Source: BS750m-G62 sp964577175 (GTDB taxonomy: Bacteria > Planctomycetota > Phycisphaerae > FEN-1346). Taken from it: a DNA stretch of 64,000 nt. Under the pieces are notes generated by a model, which saw nothing but the letters and a program-made list of their open reading frames with translations, made no database searches and was not told where the DNA came from. How positions within the stretch are numbered: the stretch's first letter is position 1; each line of letters starts with the position of its first letter. Positions 33,375 through 43,482 of this stretch are shown piece by piece. The stretch lies in NCBI GenBank assembly GCA_964577175.1, contig CAZNYC010000002.1, positions 1 through 64,000 of the forward strand, read 5' to 3'. A program made the position numbers and the translations under genes.

Positions 33375-34811
33375 GTGGGCACGCAGACGTTGTTGATCGG
33401 TCTCGGCAAGGGCGGGACGGCGCTGATGCCGTACCTCATGGCCCATCCGGAGTTCGACCTGGTCGCGGTCTGCGATTCCAGCCCGGAGGCGGTCGGCCGG
33501 TTCCTCGCCGAGCGCAGCCGCGTCCCGTTTTACCAGAGCCCGACCGAGGCCGTGACGACCGTCAAGCCGCACCTCGTGATCGACGCCACGGGCGACCCGT
33601 CGCTCCCGCCGCTCCTGTACGACGTGCGGCCGGCGGGGACGAGCGTCGTGACGGGCGAGGCGTCGCGGCTGCTGTGGGCGCTGCTCCAGGCGCTGGAGGG
33701 CCGGCGGCGGTGCGAAATCCGCCACGACCGCCTCCTCGGCGACATGCTGGCCGGTATGGTCGTCGTCCAGGACGGGCGGGTCCGATTTCTGAACCCGGCG
33801 CTGCTGCGGATGACGGGCCTGGAGAAGGAGCAGGTCCTCGGCGCGCCGTACGACAGCCTGCTGGCCGAGGACGTCCGTCAGCGCGACATGGAGTATTACC
33901 GCAAACGGATGGCCGGCGCGAAGGACGTCCCGCCCGAGTACGACACGAAGGTCCTGCACGCCGACGGCTCGCCGCGAGAGATGCACGTGCGGGCCCGGCT
34001 GAGCGATTTCGACGGTCGCCCCGCCAGCCTCCTCATCATGATGGACGTGACCGAACTGAGGCGCTTGCAGCGCGAACGCGAGCGGTTCTTCCGGTTCATG
34101 GTCCACGAACTGAGGGCGCCGCTGTCGCCGATGGTGACGGCCGTCTCCCTCCTTCGGCAGGAGAAGGTGCAGGAGAGTCCGGAGCAGCTGCAGCGGCTCC
34201 TGCCGCTGATGGCCCGCTCGACGGACCGCCTGCGCCAGTTCGTGGACGACTTCCTGGAACTGTCGCGGCTGGACACCGAGGCCCTCCGCGTGACGCAGGA
34301 ACCGGTGGACCTGAAGGCCACCATCGAAGAGGCCGTCGAGGGCCAGCGCATCCTCGCCGAGGAGAAGGGGCTCGACCTCACCGTCGAGCCGTGGGAACCG
34401 TTCGAGGTGCGCGGCGACGTGTTCGTCATCCGGACCATCACGCAGAACCTGGTGAACAACGCGGTCAAGTACACGGACGAGGGCAGTGTGACGGTGTCTG
34501 TGGAGATGCGCGGCGAGGAGTTCCGCCTGGCGGTCCGAGACACGGGCGCGGGCCTGACGGCCGAGGAACAGCAGAACCTGTTCCAGGAGTACGGCCGCAT
34601 CCAGCGGATGGAGGGCGTCAAGGGGACGGGCCTCGGCTTGGCGCTGGTGAAGCGCATCCTGGACGCCTGCAACGGGCGGATCGAGGTGCAAAGCGCCGGC
34701 AAGAAACAGGGGAGCACGTTCACCGTCACGCTGCCGCGGGTCTTCGGCGATCCGGAGGTCGAGAAGGACGAGCCATCCGCCGGCAAGCAGGCGGCCGGGA
34801 AGAAGGCATAG
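33375..34811 (+). CDS. PAS-domain histidine kinase with N-terminal Rossmann domain
   Basis: This 478-residue sensor kinase has no membrane segment. Residues 1-105 form a Rossmann nucleotide-binding domain (LLIGLGKGGTAL; then DLVAVCDSSPEAVG and LVIDATGDPSLPP), like the N-terminal NAD-binding domain of oxidoreductases. A PAS domain follows (about 120-230; GMVVVQDGRVRFLNPALLRMTG). The HisKA domain has FFRFMVHELRAPLSP with the phospho-acceptor His, and the ATPase domain has NLVNNAVKYT, DTGAGLT and GTGLGLALVK. It starts at a GTG after GGAGCGAG. The cognate receiver is the next gene. It may sense the NAD(P)H/NAD(P)+ state or another dinucleotide; the nearby hydrogenase makes redox sensing plausible. 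Confidence 0.88.
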   Translation: MGTQTLLIGLGKGGTALMPYLMAHPEFDLVAVCDSSPEAVGRFLAERSRVPFYQSPTEAVTTVKPHLVIDATGDPSLPPLLYDVRPAGTSVVTGEASRLLWALLQALEGRRRCEIRHDRLLGDMLAGMVVVQDGRVRFLNPALLRMTGLEKEQVLGAPYDSLLAEDVRQRDMEYYRKRMAGAKDVPPEYDTKVLHADGSPREMHVRARLSDFDGRPASLLIMMDVTELRRLQRERERFFRFMVHELRAPLSPMVTAVSLLRQEKVQESPEQLQRLLPLMARSTDRLRQFVDDFLELSRLDTEALRVTQEPVDLKATIEEAVEGQRILAEEKGLDLTVEPWEPFEVRGDVFVIRTITQNLVNNAVKYTDEGSVTVSVEMRGEEFRLAVRDTGAGLTAEEQQNLFQEYGRIQRMEGVKGTGLGLALVKRILDACNGRIEVQSAGKKQGSTFTVTLPRVFGDPEVEKDEPSAGKQAAGKKA

Positions 34812-34842
34812 CGAAGATGCCGGTACCACGTGCCACGGCGGG

Positions 34843-34905
34843 TCTTGCCCCGCCGTGCTTCTCGCTCGTGGGGGCACGGCCGCACAAGGCCGGCCGGGGC
34901 GCGTC
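34843..34905. repeat. family C palindromic repeat
   Basis: GTGCCACGGCGGGTCTTGCC with CCGCCGTGC, then GGGGCACGGCCGCACAAGGC and GGCCGGGGC. It lies between the kinase and its receiver, splitting the two-component pair by 152 bp. Confidence 0.7.
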
Positions 34906-34963
34906 ACGTGGCGATCGTGGGGGTCCCGCAAAGGGCGATTGAGGTTTGTGAGTGGAGTTCGCT

Positions 34964-35350
34964 ATGACACGAACCGTATTGATTATCGACGACGACGTGG
35001 ACCTGGTCACGGCCGCGACGGCGGCCCTGGAACTGGCGGGCTACGAGGTGGCCGGCGCCCACTCCGCCGCCGAGGGGCTCGTCAAGGCCCGCCAGGAGCA
35101 GCCCGACGCCATCGTCCTGGACGTGACCATGGAGACCACCGGCGCGGGGTTCAAGGCCGCCCGCACCCTGAAAGAGGAGGAGGCGACCCGCCACATCCCC
35201 ATCCTCATGCTGACGAGCATCAACCGGTCTGAGGCGGGCCTCCGTTACGGGGCGGACGAGGACTGGAATCCCGTGGACGTCTTCCTGGACAAACCCCTCT
35301 CGGCGGAGCAGTTGATCGAGGAGGTCGGGAAACTCTTCGAGGAGCAATAA
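34964..35350 (+). CDS. stand-alone receiver-domain response regulator
   Basis: This 128-residue CheY-like receiver has no output domain. Acidic pocket residues are in LIIDDDVDLV; the phospho-acceptor Asp is in AIVLDVTMETTGAG; the switch Thr/Ser is in ILMLTSI and the Lys in VFLDKPLS. The segment ADEDWNPVDVFLDKP is characteristic of a receiver family found beside redox-enzyme loci. It is paired with the preceding kinase. With no DNA-binding domain it must signal through a partner protein. It converges on the hydrogenase operon across a family B repeat. ATG 34964 is used, with TGGAG upstream. Confidence 0.88.
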   Translation: MTRTVLIIDDDVDLVTAATAALELAGYEVAGAHSAAEGLVKARQEQPDAIVLDVTMETTGAGFKAARTLKEEEATRHIPILMLTSINRSEAGLRYGADEDWNPVDVFLDKPLSAEQLIEEVGKLFEEQ

Positions 35351-35368
35351 GGTCATAGGCCGAAGGTC

Positions 35369-35468
35369 GTCATTCTGAGGAGCGGCGGAGCCGCGACGAA
35401 GAATCTCGCCTTGTTGTCGTTCGCACGGCGAGATTCTTCGACCCCGCAAGCGGGGGCTCAGAATGACA
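35369..35468. repeat. family B MITE-like palindrome
   Basis: GTCATTCTGAGGAGCGGC at the left and GCTCAGAATGAC at the right, with AAGAATCTCGCC and GGCGAGATTCTT arms. It lies in the convergent space between the receiver gene and the hydrogenase protease gene. Confidence 0.85.
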
Positions 35469-35479
35469 AGTCGTGCACG

Positions 35480-35944
35480 TTATGTGGCCGCGGCGCTGGA
35501 CACCACATTCATCGCCCGCCGCACCGCCTCTTCCACCCACCGGGCCGTTTCGGTGCTGAGGGTCTCGCCGAACCCGGTGTCGTGGGCGCGGACGGTCAGG
35601 AGGTGGGCCTCCGGCGCGCGTCCGTAAAGCCATGCCGCCAGGGCCAGCAGGTGATCGGGCGGCACCTGGTGGTGGAGTCCGACCTCGGCCCCGTTGGCCG
35701 GGGTGAGGGGTTGGAGGGCGACCGGTTCGCCGTCCGGGTCGACGTGGGCGTCGATGAAGAGTGCCCGATCGACCCGGGCAAGGGCCTCCGCGAGTTCCGG
35801 CCCGAGTTGGGTCCGGACGTGAATCTCGACCGTCGGGTCGCCGGCGAAGGCCGCCCGCAGGCGCTCCGCCACCGCCACGCCGACGCCGTCGTCGGTGCGG
35901 ACGGTGTTGCCCCAGGCCAGGATGGCGGTCGTCGGTCGGGTCAT
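35480..35944 (-). CDS. [NiFe]-hydrogenase maturation protease
   Basis: This 154-residue HyaD/HoxW-type endopeptidase removes the C-terminal tail of the hydrogenase large subunit after nickel insertion. The N-terminal ILAWGNTVRTDDGVGV is the GNxLxxDDGxG signature, with the metal-binding Asp. A second acidic site is FIDAHVDPDG and the His site is VGLHHQVPPDHLL. ATG 35944. It is last in the hydrogenase operon, downstream of hoxH, consistent with acting on HoxH, which has a 28-residue extension after its last conserved His. A scaffold gap lies between the two genes. Confidence 0.9.
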   Translation of the reverse strand: MTRPTTAILAWGNTVRTDDGVGVAVAERLRAAFAGDPTVEIHVRTQLGPELAEALARVDRALFIDAHVDPDGEPVALQPLTPANGAEVGLHHQVPPDHLLALAAWLYGRAPEAHLLTVRAHDTGFGETLSTETARWVEEAVRRAMNVVSSAAAT

Positions 35945-36021
35945 GTTGACTCCGCCACGGATGGCATGGCCGCGCGTGTCGTGGCCATGAGCCTGCCCGA
36001 GCGCCATGGGCCACGGCGGGT

Positions 36022-36231
36022 GTTGCCCCGCCGTGCGTTTCGCCCGTGGATGCTTGGCCGGGCAAGGCCGGCCGGGNNNNNNNNNNNNNNNNNNNNNNNN
36101 NNNNNNNNNNNNNNNNNNNNNNNNNNNNNNNNNNNNNNNNNNNNNNNNNNNNNNNNNNNNNNNNNNNNNNNNNNNNGTTGCCCCGCCGTGCGTTTCGCCC
36201 GTGGATGCTTGGCCGGGCAAGGCCGGCCGGG
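36022..36231. other. scaffold gap flanked by an identical 55-bp sequence
   Basis: Ns occupy 36077-36176. The 55 bases before the gap (36022-36076) are identical to the first 55 bases after it (36177-36231). The sequence belongs to repeat family C. The exact 55-bp length suggests a k-mer overlap between contigs rather than missing sequence. Confidence 0.85.
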
Positions 36232-36244
36232 CCACACGTCTTCG

Positions 36245-37681
<1,437 letters not shown>

Positions 37682-37729
37682 GGTGTCGATTTGCCTCATG
37701 GAATCCGGAATCTGCGCCGCTTGAGCGTT

Positions 37730-37828
37730 GTCATTCTGAGGGCCGCTTGCGGCCCGAAGAATCTCGCCGTGGACGCTGTTTTCTTGTCGTTCGCACGGCG
37801 AGACCCTTCGCTTCGCTCAGGGTGACAA
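37730..37828. repeat. family B repeat inside the hydrogenase operon
   Basis: TCATTCTGAGGGCC at the left, AGGGTGACAA at the right, with CGAAGAATCTCGCC and CACGGCGAGACCC arms. The right half carries a GCTTCGCTCAGGGTGAC end rather than CAGAATGACA. It lies between hoxY and hoxH, where it may form a hairpin in the mRNA. Confidence 0.75.
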
Positions 37829-37847
37829 CTGACCCACCCCGCGACGC

Positions 37848-38390
37848 TTACGTATACGACATCGGCACATCCTCAAACGTGGGCGTCCGCCCGGCCAGCA
37901 GTTCCTGAATGGCGTACCAGATGACGTCGGCCGACGGCGGGCACCCGGGGATGTGCGCGTCCACCTTCACGTGCTCGTGAATCGGCTGGACCTTGTCCGT
38001 CAGGACGGGGAGCTGCTCGTCCTGCGGCACGGCGCCGGAGGCCGTGCTCTCGGTCAGGGCGTACGCCCGGTCGAGCACGTCCTGTTTCGGGAAGGCGTTG
38101 CGCATCATCGGCACGCAGCCGAAGCCGGCGCAGTCGCCCAGGGAGACGAGACTCCGCGCCTGTCGGCGGAACTCCTTCAGGATGCGCAGGTTGTCCTCGT
38201 TCGCCACGCCGCCCTCGACCAGCGCGACGTCCACTTCCGGCACGTCCTTGACGTCGGTGACGGGGCTGGTGGTCAACTCGGCCACCCGGGCGAGGTCGAG
38301 CAGCCGCTCGTCCAGGTCCAGCAGCGACATATGGCATCCCGCGCAGCCGCACAGCCACACGGTCGCGAGTTTGACTTTGTCTTCGGCCAC
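37848..38390 (-). CDS. hoxY: [NiFe]-hydrogenase small subunit (HoxY type)
   Basis: This 180-residue short small subunit carries one proximal [4Fe-4S] cluster that passes electrons from HoxH to the diaphorase. Cluster ligands are in WLCGCAGCHMS (Cys14, Cys16, Cys19 region), LGDCAGFGCVP and HIPGCPPSAD. There is no Tat signal and no distal clusters, typical of cytoplasmic group 3 enzymes. It starts with GTG only 2 bp after the stop of the NuoG/HoxU-like gene (TGACCGTGG), so the two are tightly coupled. Confidence 0.93.
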   Translation of the reverse strand: MAEDKVKLATVWLCGCAGCHMSLLDLDERLLDLARVAELTTSPVTDVKDVPEVDVALVEGGVANEDNLRILKEFRRQARSLVSLGDCAGFGCVPMMRNAFPKQDVLDRAYALTESTASGAVPQDEQLPVLTDKVQPIHEHVKVDAHIPGCPPSADVIWYAIQELLAGRTPTFEDVPMSYT

Positions 38391-38392
38391 GG

Positions 38393-40480
38393 TCAGGTTC
38401 CTTCCCGGGGCGGAATCCCGATATCAAGATCAGAGGCAGACCGGCCGAGCGCCAGGCACTCACCCTCGCCGGCCCGGTCCATCCATTCGGGGACGGCCGA
38501 CATGCCGTCCACGACGCCTTCCTGCCCGAGGGCCGCCGCGAGGCGGGCCAGGGTCTCCGTCTCGTCGGGCAGGGCGGCCGGTTTCGGCAGGACGCGGGCG
38601 GCGCGCTGGACGCGGCCCTCGAGGTTGACGAACGTGCCCTGCCGCTCCGGCCAGGCCGGCGCCGGGAAGACCGCGTCCGCCGTTTCCATGAGCGAGTGCT
38701 CGTATGCCGTCACGAGCACGGTAAACGGGACGGCCCGGATGCGTTCGACGGCCGCCTTCGACAGCGGCTCGGCGTCGTCGCCCGTCAGGAGGACCAGGAG
38801 GTCCACGTCGTGGGGATCGAACGCCGCCGGGTCGAACGCGTCGAGGCCCATGATGGCGGCGGGCATGGCGGTGGCACCGCCGAGCAGGGGCATGAGGCCG
38901 AGGCGGCCGGTGGCCTCGTCCGCCCCGCAGGCCAGGGCCAGGTTCAGGGCCGCGCGGATCGCCCCCTGACCCTGCCGCGCGAGACCCGGACCGAACAGGA
39001 TGACCGGCCGGCGGGCCGCCGCGATCGTTGCCGCCGCCTGCCGCACCGATTGCCAGGGCACGCCCGTCTTGGCCTCGACCTCGCGCGGCTCGACGGCCGC
39101 CAGGGCCTCGGCGGCGGCGGTGTCGAGTCGATCTTTTGCGCGGCCGGTCTCGGTCATGGCCTTCAGGAGGCCCGTCAGGAGGGCGGTGTCGGTGCCGTAG
39201 CGCGGCTCCAGGCGCGTGGTGGCCCGGTCGGAGAAGGAGGTCCGGCCGGGGTCGATTTCCAGCAGCGGGGCGTCCCGATGGTACACGCCTCGCCTGAGCG
39301 CCATGCCGACCACGCCCTGGACCTCGTCCGGGTTGCAGCCGACGGTGACGAAGAGGTCGGCCTCGTCGAGGTCTCGCGTCAGGGCGAGACCGTGGACGGC
39401 CTCGCCGCCCACCGCCCGTCGCAGCGCTCGCGTGTACCGGGCCTCGGGCGTGCCGACGTGCGGCGTGCCGACGATCTCGCTCATGAACTGTTTGAAGACG
39501 GCGAGGACCTCCACCGGCAGGCGCGTGGAGGCGACGCCCGCGGCGCGGGTCCGGTCGTCGGCGATGCGGCCGGTGGAGAGGCGGCTTGCCACGGCCTGGC
39601 ACGCCGCCGCCTCGTCCACGGGTGTCAGCCGGCCGGCCTTGCGGAGCATCGGCCGGGTGAGCCGCGGCGGCCGGGCCGCCACCAGGCCGAACCGTCCACG
39701 GCGGCATACGAGGCCCTGGTTGGCCGGTCCGTCGTCGGCGGCGATTTCGAGGATCGCCTCGTTCAACAGGGCCACGTCGATCAGGCACCCCACGTCGCAC
39801 GAGGGGCAGACCGTGCGGACGGTCGGCGCCTCGCTGGCGTGCTGCCAGTGGCTGGTGCGTTTCTCGAAGATGGCGCCCGTGGGACAGACCTGGACGCACG
39901 CGCCGCAGGAGATGCAGGACGACTCGCCCAGCGGCACGCCGCTGTCGGCCACGATCATCGACCGGCCGCCGCGGCCCTGGACGTCGAGCGTGTGGACGCC
40001 GATGCGCTCGTCGCACACCCGGACGCACCGCGTGCACAGGATGCAGCGGTTGTGGTCCAGGGCGATGGCCGGATGGCTGAGGTCCGTCGGCAGGGCCGGG
40101 TGCAGGTAGGGGTACCGCACGTGGGTCATGCCGAGACGGTAGCCGAGGGTCTGGAGGTCGCAGTGACCGCTCTCGGTGCACGCGGGGCAGATGTGGTTGC
40201 GTTCGGCGAACAGGAGTTCGAGCGTCTGCCGGCGGAGGTTCCGCAGCGCCGGCGTGTCCGTCTGCACGACCATGCCGTCCTCGGCGGGCGTGGTGCACGA
40301 GGGGACGGGCCGCCGGCCGCCCTCGATCTCGACGATACACATGCGGCAGGCGCCGACGTCGCCCAGGCCGTCCTGGTGGCAGAGGGTGGGGATATCGATG
40401 CCGACGGACTCGGCGGCCTCGAGAATGGTGGCGCCGGGGGCGACTTCGACCGGTTTGTCGTCAATCGTCAGATTCAACAT
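38393..40480 (-). CDS. hoxU: NuoG/HoxU-like iron-sulfur subunit of the hydrogenase diaphorase
   Basis: This 695-residue electron-transfer subunit has, in order: a plant-type [2Fe-2S] ferredoxin domain (CHQDGLGDVGACRMC), a His/Cys-type cluster segment (HICPACTESGHCDLQ), two bacterial-ferredoxin clusters (RCILCTRCVRVCDE and SCISCGACVQVCPTG), another [4Fe-4S] (VCPSCDVGC ... LVCRRGRFG) and a C-terminal formate-dehydrogenase-like domain without recognisable metal ligands. Classical HoxU is about 240 residues, so this is the long NuoG type. It has no H-cluster motif, so it is not itself an [FeFe]-hydrogenase. It links the NuoF-like subunit to HoxY. Confidence 0.9.
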   Translation of the reverse strand: MLNLTIDDKPVEVAPGATILEAAESVGIDIPTLCHQDGLGDVGACRMCIVEIEGGRRPVPSCTTPAEDGMVVQTDTPALRNLRRQTLELLFAERNHICPACTESGHCDLQTLGYRLGMTHVRYPYLHPALPTDLSHPAIALDHNRCILCTRCVRVCDERIGVHTLDVQGRGGRSMIVADSGVPLGESSCISCGACVQVCPTGAIFEKRTSHWQHASEAPTVRTVCPSCDVGCLIDVALLNEAILEIAADDGPANQGLVCRRGRFGLVAARPPRLTRPMLRKAGRLTPVDEAAACQAVASRLSTGRIADDRTRAAGVASTRLPVEVLAVFKQFMSEIVGTPHVGTPEARYTRALRRAVGGEAVHGLALTRDLDEADLFVTVGCNPDEVQGVVGMALRRGVYHRDAPLLEIDPGRTSFSDRATTRLEPRYGTDTALLTGLLKAMTETGRAKDRLDTAAAEALAAVEPREVEAKTGVPWQSVRQAAATIAAARRPVILFGPGLARQGQGAIRAALNLALACGADEATGRLGLMPLLGGATAMPAAIMGLDAFDPAAFDPHDVDLLVLLTGDDAEPLSKAAVERIRAVPFTVLVTAYEHSLMETADAVFPAPAWPERQGTFVNLEGRVQRAARVLPKPAALPDETETLARLAAALGQEGVVDGMSAVPEWMDRAGEGECLALGRSASDLDIGIPPREGT

Positions 40481-40525
40481 GGCATTTACGATTTTTGAGT
40501 TTTGATTTTCGATTTCAGATTCCAG
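40481..40525. repeat. CGAAAATC-type short tandem repeat
   Basis: Minus-strand units GAAATCGAAAATC, AAAACTC and AAAAATCG lie between the NuoF-like stop and the NuoG-like start. Related patches are at 23738-23768 and 45906-45935. Confidence 0.65.
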
Positions 40526-40553
40526 GTCCTTGCGTTAAGAACCGATCCGCGGA

Positions 40554-42437
40554 TCACTCTCGTTTCACGGCGCCGAACGGACACACCTCAAAGCACGTCC
40601 CGCAGTGAATACATCCCTCTTGCTCGATGCGATACTTCTTCTCGCCGTCCACCTGGAAGATGGTGTCCGTCGGGCAGTTGCGGAAGCACAGCCGGCAGCC
40701 GCGGCAGAGGTCGTAGTCGATGGTGAACGTCAGGAGGTTCCGGCACACGCCGGCCGGGCACCGGCGGTCCGCCACGTGGGCCTCGTACTCGTCGCGGAAG
40801 TGCCGCAGCGTCGAGAGCACCGGGTTCGGCGCCGTCATGCCCAGGCCGCACAGGCTGGCCGACTGCACGACCTCGGCCAGGGATTCGAGTTTGGCCAGGG
40901 TCTCGTCGGTGGCGTTGCCCTGGCACACGTCGGTCAGGAGGGTATGCATCTCGCGGGTGCCGACGCGGCAGGGCGGGCATTTGCCGCACGATTCCTCCAC
41001 GCAGAAGTCCATGAAGAACCGGGCCACGTCGACCATGCACGAGGCGTCGTCCATGACGATGAGGCCCCCCGACCCCATGATGCTGCCCACCTGCTGGAGG
41101 GAATCGAAGTCCAGGGCGATGTCGAGATGCTCGGCCGGGATGCATCCGCCGGACGGGCCGCCCGTCTGGGCCGCCTTGAACGTCCCCTCCTCCGGCAGGC
41201 CGCCGCCGATCTCATACACCAGGTCGCGCAGGCGCGTGCCCATCGGCACCTCCACGAGGCCCGTCAGGTTGACCTTGCCGGCCAGGGCGAAGACCTTCGT
41301 CCCCGGGCTGCCCGCCGTGCCGATGCCGCGGAACCAGTCCGCCCCGTTTCGCAGGAGGGGCGGGATGTTGGCCAGCGTCTCCACGTTGTTGATCATCGTC
41401 GGCCGGCCGTACAGCCCCGACTGCGTCGGGTACGGTGGGCGTGGCTGGGGCTGCCCGCGCCGGCCGAGGACGGAGGCCATCAGGGCGGTCTCCTCGCCGC
41501 AGACGAACGCGCCGGCGCCGACGCGGACCTCGATGCCGAACGTCAGGTCGGTGCCGAGAATGTCGCGGCCGAGCAGGCCCGCCCGCCGCGCCTCCTCGAT
41601 GGCGAGTTGCAGCCGCCGGATCGCCAGCGGGTACTCCGCCCGCACGTAGACGTACCCCTTGCGGGCGCCGGTGGCGTAGGCCGCCACCGTCATCGCCTCG
41701 ACCACGCGGTGCGGGTCGCCTTCCAGGATGCTGCGGTCCATGAAGGCGCCGGGGTCGCCCTCGTCGGCGTTGCAGATGACGTACTTCTCCTCGCCCGATG
41801 CGTCGGCGAGCATCTGCCACTTGCGTCCCGCGGGGAAGCCGGCCCCGCCCCGCCCGCGCAGGCCGCTGGCGGTCACCGTGTCGATGACCTCCAGGGGCTG
41901 CATGTCCGTCACGGCCCGGGCGAGGGCCTGGTACCCGTCGCGTCCGACGTACTCGCCGATGCTTTCGGCGCTCATCAGGCCGCAGTTCGCCAGGACGATC
42001 TTCTCCTGGTGGCGGAAGAACGGCATGTCCGCCGGGTGAGGGACGGACTCGGCGTTCGCGCTGGGCCGGTAGAGCAGCCGCTCGACGGCCGTGCCCCCCG
42101 CGAGGTGTTCCTCGACGATTGCCTCGGCGTCCTCCGGCGAAAGGTGGACGTAGAGGACGTCGTCCGGCATGACGCGGACGAGGGGCCCCAGGCTGCACGC
42201 GCCCATGCAGCCGGTGGGGACGAGGCGGACGGTGTCCTCGAGGCCGGCCTTTGCCATCGCCTGGCGCAAGGTGTTCTCAACGCTGGGCTCGCCGCTCGAG
42301 ATGCACGCCCCGCCGGCGCAGATGAGGAGTTCGCGCTCCGTGCCGTCGGGCAGGGGCCCCGTCGCCCCGGCCGGGTCGCGCAGCGCCATCGCCCGCCGGG
42401 CCTCGTCGCGCCACTGGTTGAGTTCGTCTGGGGTCAT
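40554..42437 (-). CDS. hoxF: NuoF/HydB-like FMN-containing diaphorase subunit with extra ferredoxin clusters
   Basis: This 627-residue subunit binds NAD(P)H and FMN. A thioredoxin-like [2Fe-2S] domain leads (CAGGACISSG and TGCMGACSLGP). The FMN/NAD domain follows (GLRGRGGAGFPAGRKW, CNADEGDPGAFMDR, GAGAFVCGEETALMAS), then the [4Fe-4S] site ESCGKCPPCRVG. A C-terminal two-cluster ferredoxin domain ends the protein (DLCRGCRLCFRNCPTD and GCIHCGTCFEVCPFG). This layout is that of HydB/HndC of electron-bifurcating hydrogenases; ordinary HoxF lacks the last domain. Its ATG overlaps the NuoE-like stop by 4 nt. Confidence 0.92.
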   Translation of the reverse strand: MTPDELNQWRDEARRAMALRDPAGATGPLPDGTERELLICAGGACISSGEPSVENTLRQAMAKAGLEDTVRLVPTGCMGACSLGPLVRVMPDDVLYVHLSPEDAEAIVEEHLAGGTAVERLLYRPSANAESVPHPADMPFFRHQEKIVLANCGLMSAESIGEYVGRDGYQALARAVTDMQPLEVIDTVTASGLRGRGGAGFPAGRKWQMLADASGEEKYVICNADEGDPGAFMDRSILEGDPHRVVEAMTVAAYATGARKGYVYVRAEYPLAIRRLQLAIEEARRAGLLGRDILGTDLTFGIEVRVGAGAFVCGEETALMASVLGRRGQPQPRPPYPTQSGLYGRPTMINNVETLANIPPLLRNGADWFRGIGTAGSPGTKVFALAGKVNLTGLVEVPMGTRLRDLVYEIGGGLPEEGTFKAAQTGGPSGGCIPAEHLDIALDFDSLQQVGSIMGSGGLIVMDDASCMVDVARFFMDFCVEESCGKCPPCRVGTREMHTLLTDVCQGNATDETLAKLESLAEVVQSASLCGLGMTAPNPVLSTLRHFRDEYEAHVADRRCPAGVCRNLLTFTIDYDLCRGCRLCFRNCPTDTIFQVDGEKKYRIEQEGCIHCGTCFEVCPFGAVKRE

Positions 42438-42955
42438 CGATACGCCTTCAATACCTTCTTGACCTTGTCCGGGGTGAGCGCGCTGTGGACGTCCTCGCCG
42501 ATCATCGCCACGGGCGCCAGACCGCACGCCCCGATGCACCGGGCGGTGGTCAGGCTGAACAGGCCGTCCACGGTGGTCTGGCCGGTCTCGATGCCGAGTT
42601 CCTTCCGGAACGCCTCCAGCACCTTGTCCGCCCCGCGGACGTAGCACGCCGTCCCGGTGCAGACCATGATGACGTACCGGCCTTTCGGCACCGTCGAGAA
42701 GAACGAGTAGAACGTGACGACGCCGAAGACGCGGCTCAGGGGCATCCGCAGCCGGTCCGCCAGGAACCGGATGACGTCGTCCCGCAGGTAGCCGAAGAGT
42801 TCCTGGGCGCGGTGAAGGATCTGGATGAGGGCCTCGTCGGACTGGTCGAAGTACTCGCAGGCGGCCTCGAGTTGCTGGAACTTCGCCAGTTCCGGCGGGT
42901 TCAGATCCACCAGCGCCCGGGAGACATCGGTCCCGCTCTTCTCGTGCTGAGGCAT
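42434..42955 (-). CDS. hoxE: NuoE/HoxE/HydC-like [2Fe-2S] subunit
   Basis: This 173-residue thioredoxin-like ferredoxin subunit opens the hydrogenase operon. Cluster cysteines are in VCTGTACYVRG and TARCIGACGLAP, the NuoE pattern, after an N-terminal helical region (RAQELFGYLRDDVIRFLADRL, shown here as core LFGYLRDDVIRFLA). ATG 42955 follows AAAGGACCAACCGT. It is co-translated with the NuoF-like subunit (ATGA overlap). A promoter with a perfect TATAAT box lies about 80 bp upstream. Confidence 0.93.
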   Translation of the reverse strand: MPQHEKSGTDVSRALVDLNPPELAKFQQLEAACEYFDQSDEALIQILHRAQELFGYLRDDVIRFLADRLRMPLSRVFGVVTFYSFFSTVPKGRYVIMVCTGTACYVRGADKVLEAFRKELGIETGQTTVDGLFSLTTARCIGACGLAPVAMIGEDVHSALTPDKVKKVLKAYR

Positions 42956-43032
42956 ACGGTTGGTCCTTTGGTCCGTCAAAGCGTCAGGCGGGTACGCCTA
43001 CCCCCAGCGCAACTCGGCAGGGCAAGTCGTGT

Positions 43033-43063
43033 ATTATAGTCAGGAAACGGGCGAAAAGTCCAA
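43033..43063 (-). promoter_or_regulatory. sigma-70-type promoter of the hydrogenase operon
   Basis: Minus-strand TTGGAC (43058-43063) and TATAAT (43033-43038), 19-bp spacer. The spacing is slightly long but the -10 box is a perfect consensus in a very GC-rich context. The 5' leader would be about 70 nt. Confidence 0.6.
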
Positions 43064-43326
43064 CCAAAACGGCGGCCGACGGCGGCCAACCCGCACCGCC
43101 GTCCTGTGCTGCAACGTCCGGCGTCGAGCGAGGCGAAACGCCGCAAACAAAACGCAACGCCTCGGCGGCACCGGCGCCGCTCAGTTGAATCTCCGGATGT
43201 CGTCGTAGACGGCGTTGCCGTCGTCCACGTCCTGCCGCGTCGCGGGACGCGCCGCCCCCCTTTCCGCGTCCCTTGCCACCGGTCCGTACAACCCGTCGGC
43301 GCCCGGGGAGACGAGGAGATAGTCCC
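43064..43326. other. region upstream of the hydrogenase operon, no intact gene
   Basis: Apart from the promoter and the dodecin remnant that follows, no coding signal is recognisable. The composition is GC-rich, and no complete palindromic element is evident in this part. Confidence 0.5.
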
Positions 43327-43482
43327 TCCGCGGCCACCGCCAAGGAAGGTATCGCCAAGGCCGCCGAGACCGTCCAGAACATCGAGAGCGCCTGGGTCAA
43401 GGAACAGAAGGTCGTCGTGGAGGACGGCAAGGTTACGGCGTACCGCGTCGACATGAAGGTGACGTTCGTCCTGGGCGGCTGA
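43327..43482 (+). pseudogene. dodecin C-terminal remnant
   Basis: The frame encodes AATAKEGIAKAAETVQNIE and then a KEQKVVVEDGKVTAYRVD segment ending VTFVLGG, a close match to the last ~50 residues of bacterial dodecin, a small flavin-binding dodecamer. The expected first ~18 residues (VxKVIEVVxxSxxSW) are not found in any frame, and there is no plausible start codon with a ribosome binding site. It is probably a truncated gene. Confidence 0.6.

Noticed and set aside
35369..35468. Family B palindrome as a simple rho-independent terminator
   Set aside because: It has no trailing T-run, is about 100 bp long with conserved inverted ends, and also occurs within operons and inside the TPR gene.
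36022..36231. Direct repeats of 55 bp as a possible CRISPR or recombination site
   Set aside because: Only two copies around each N gap, no spacers, and identical length at unrelated gaps; best explained by k-mer overlap during assembly.
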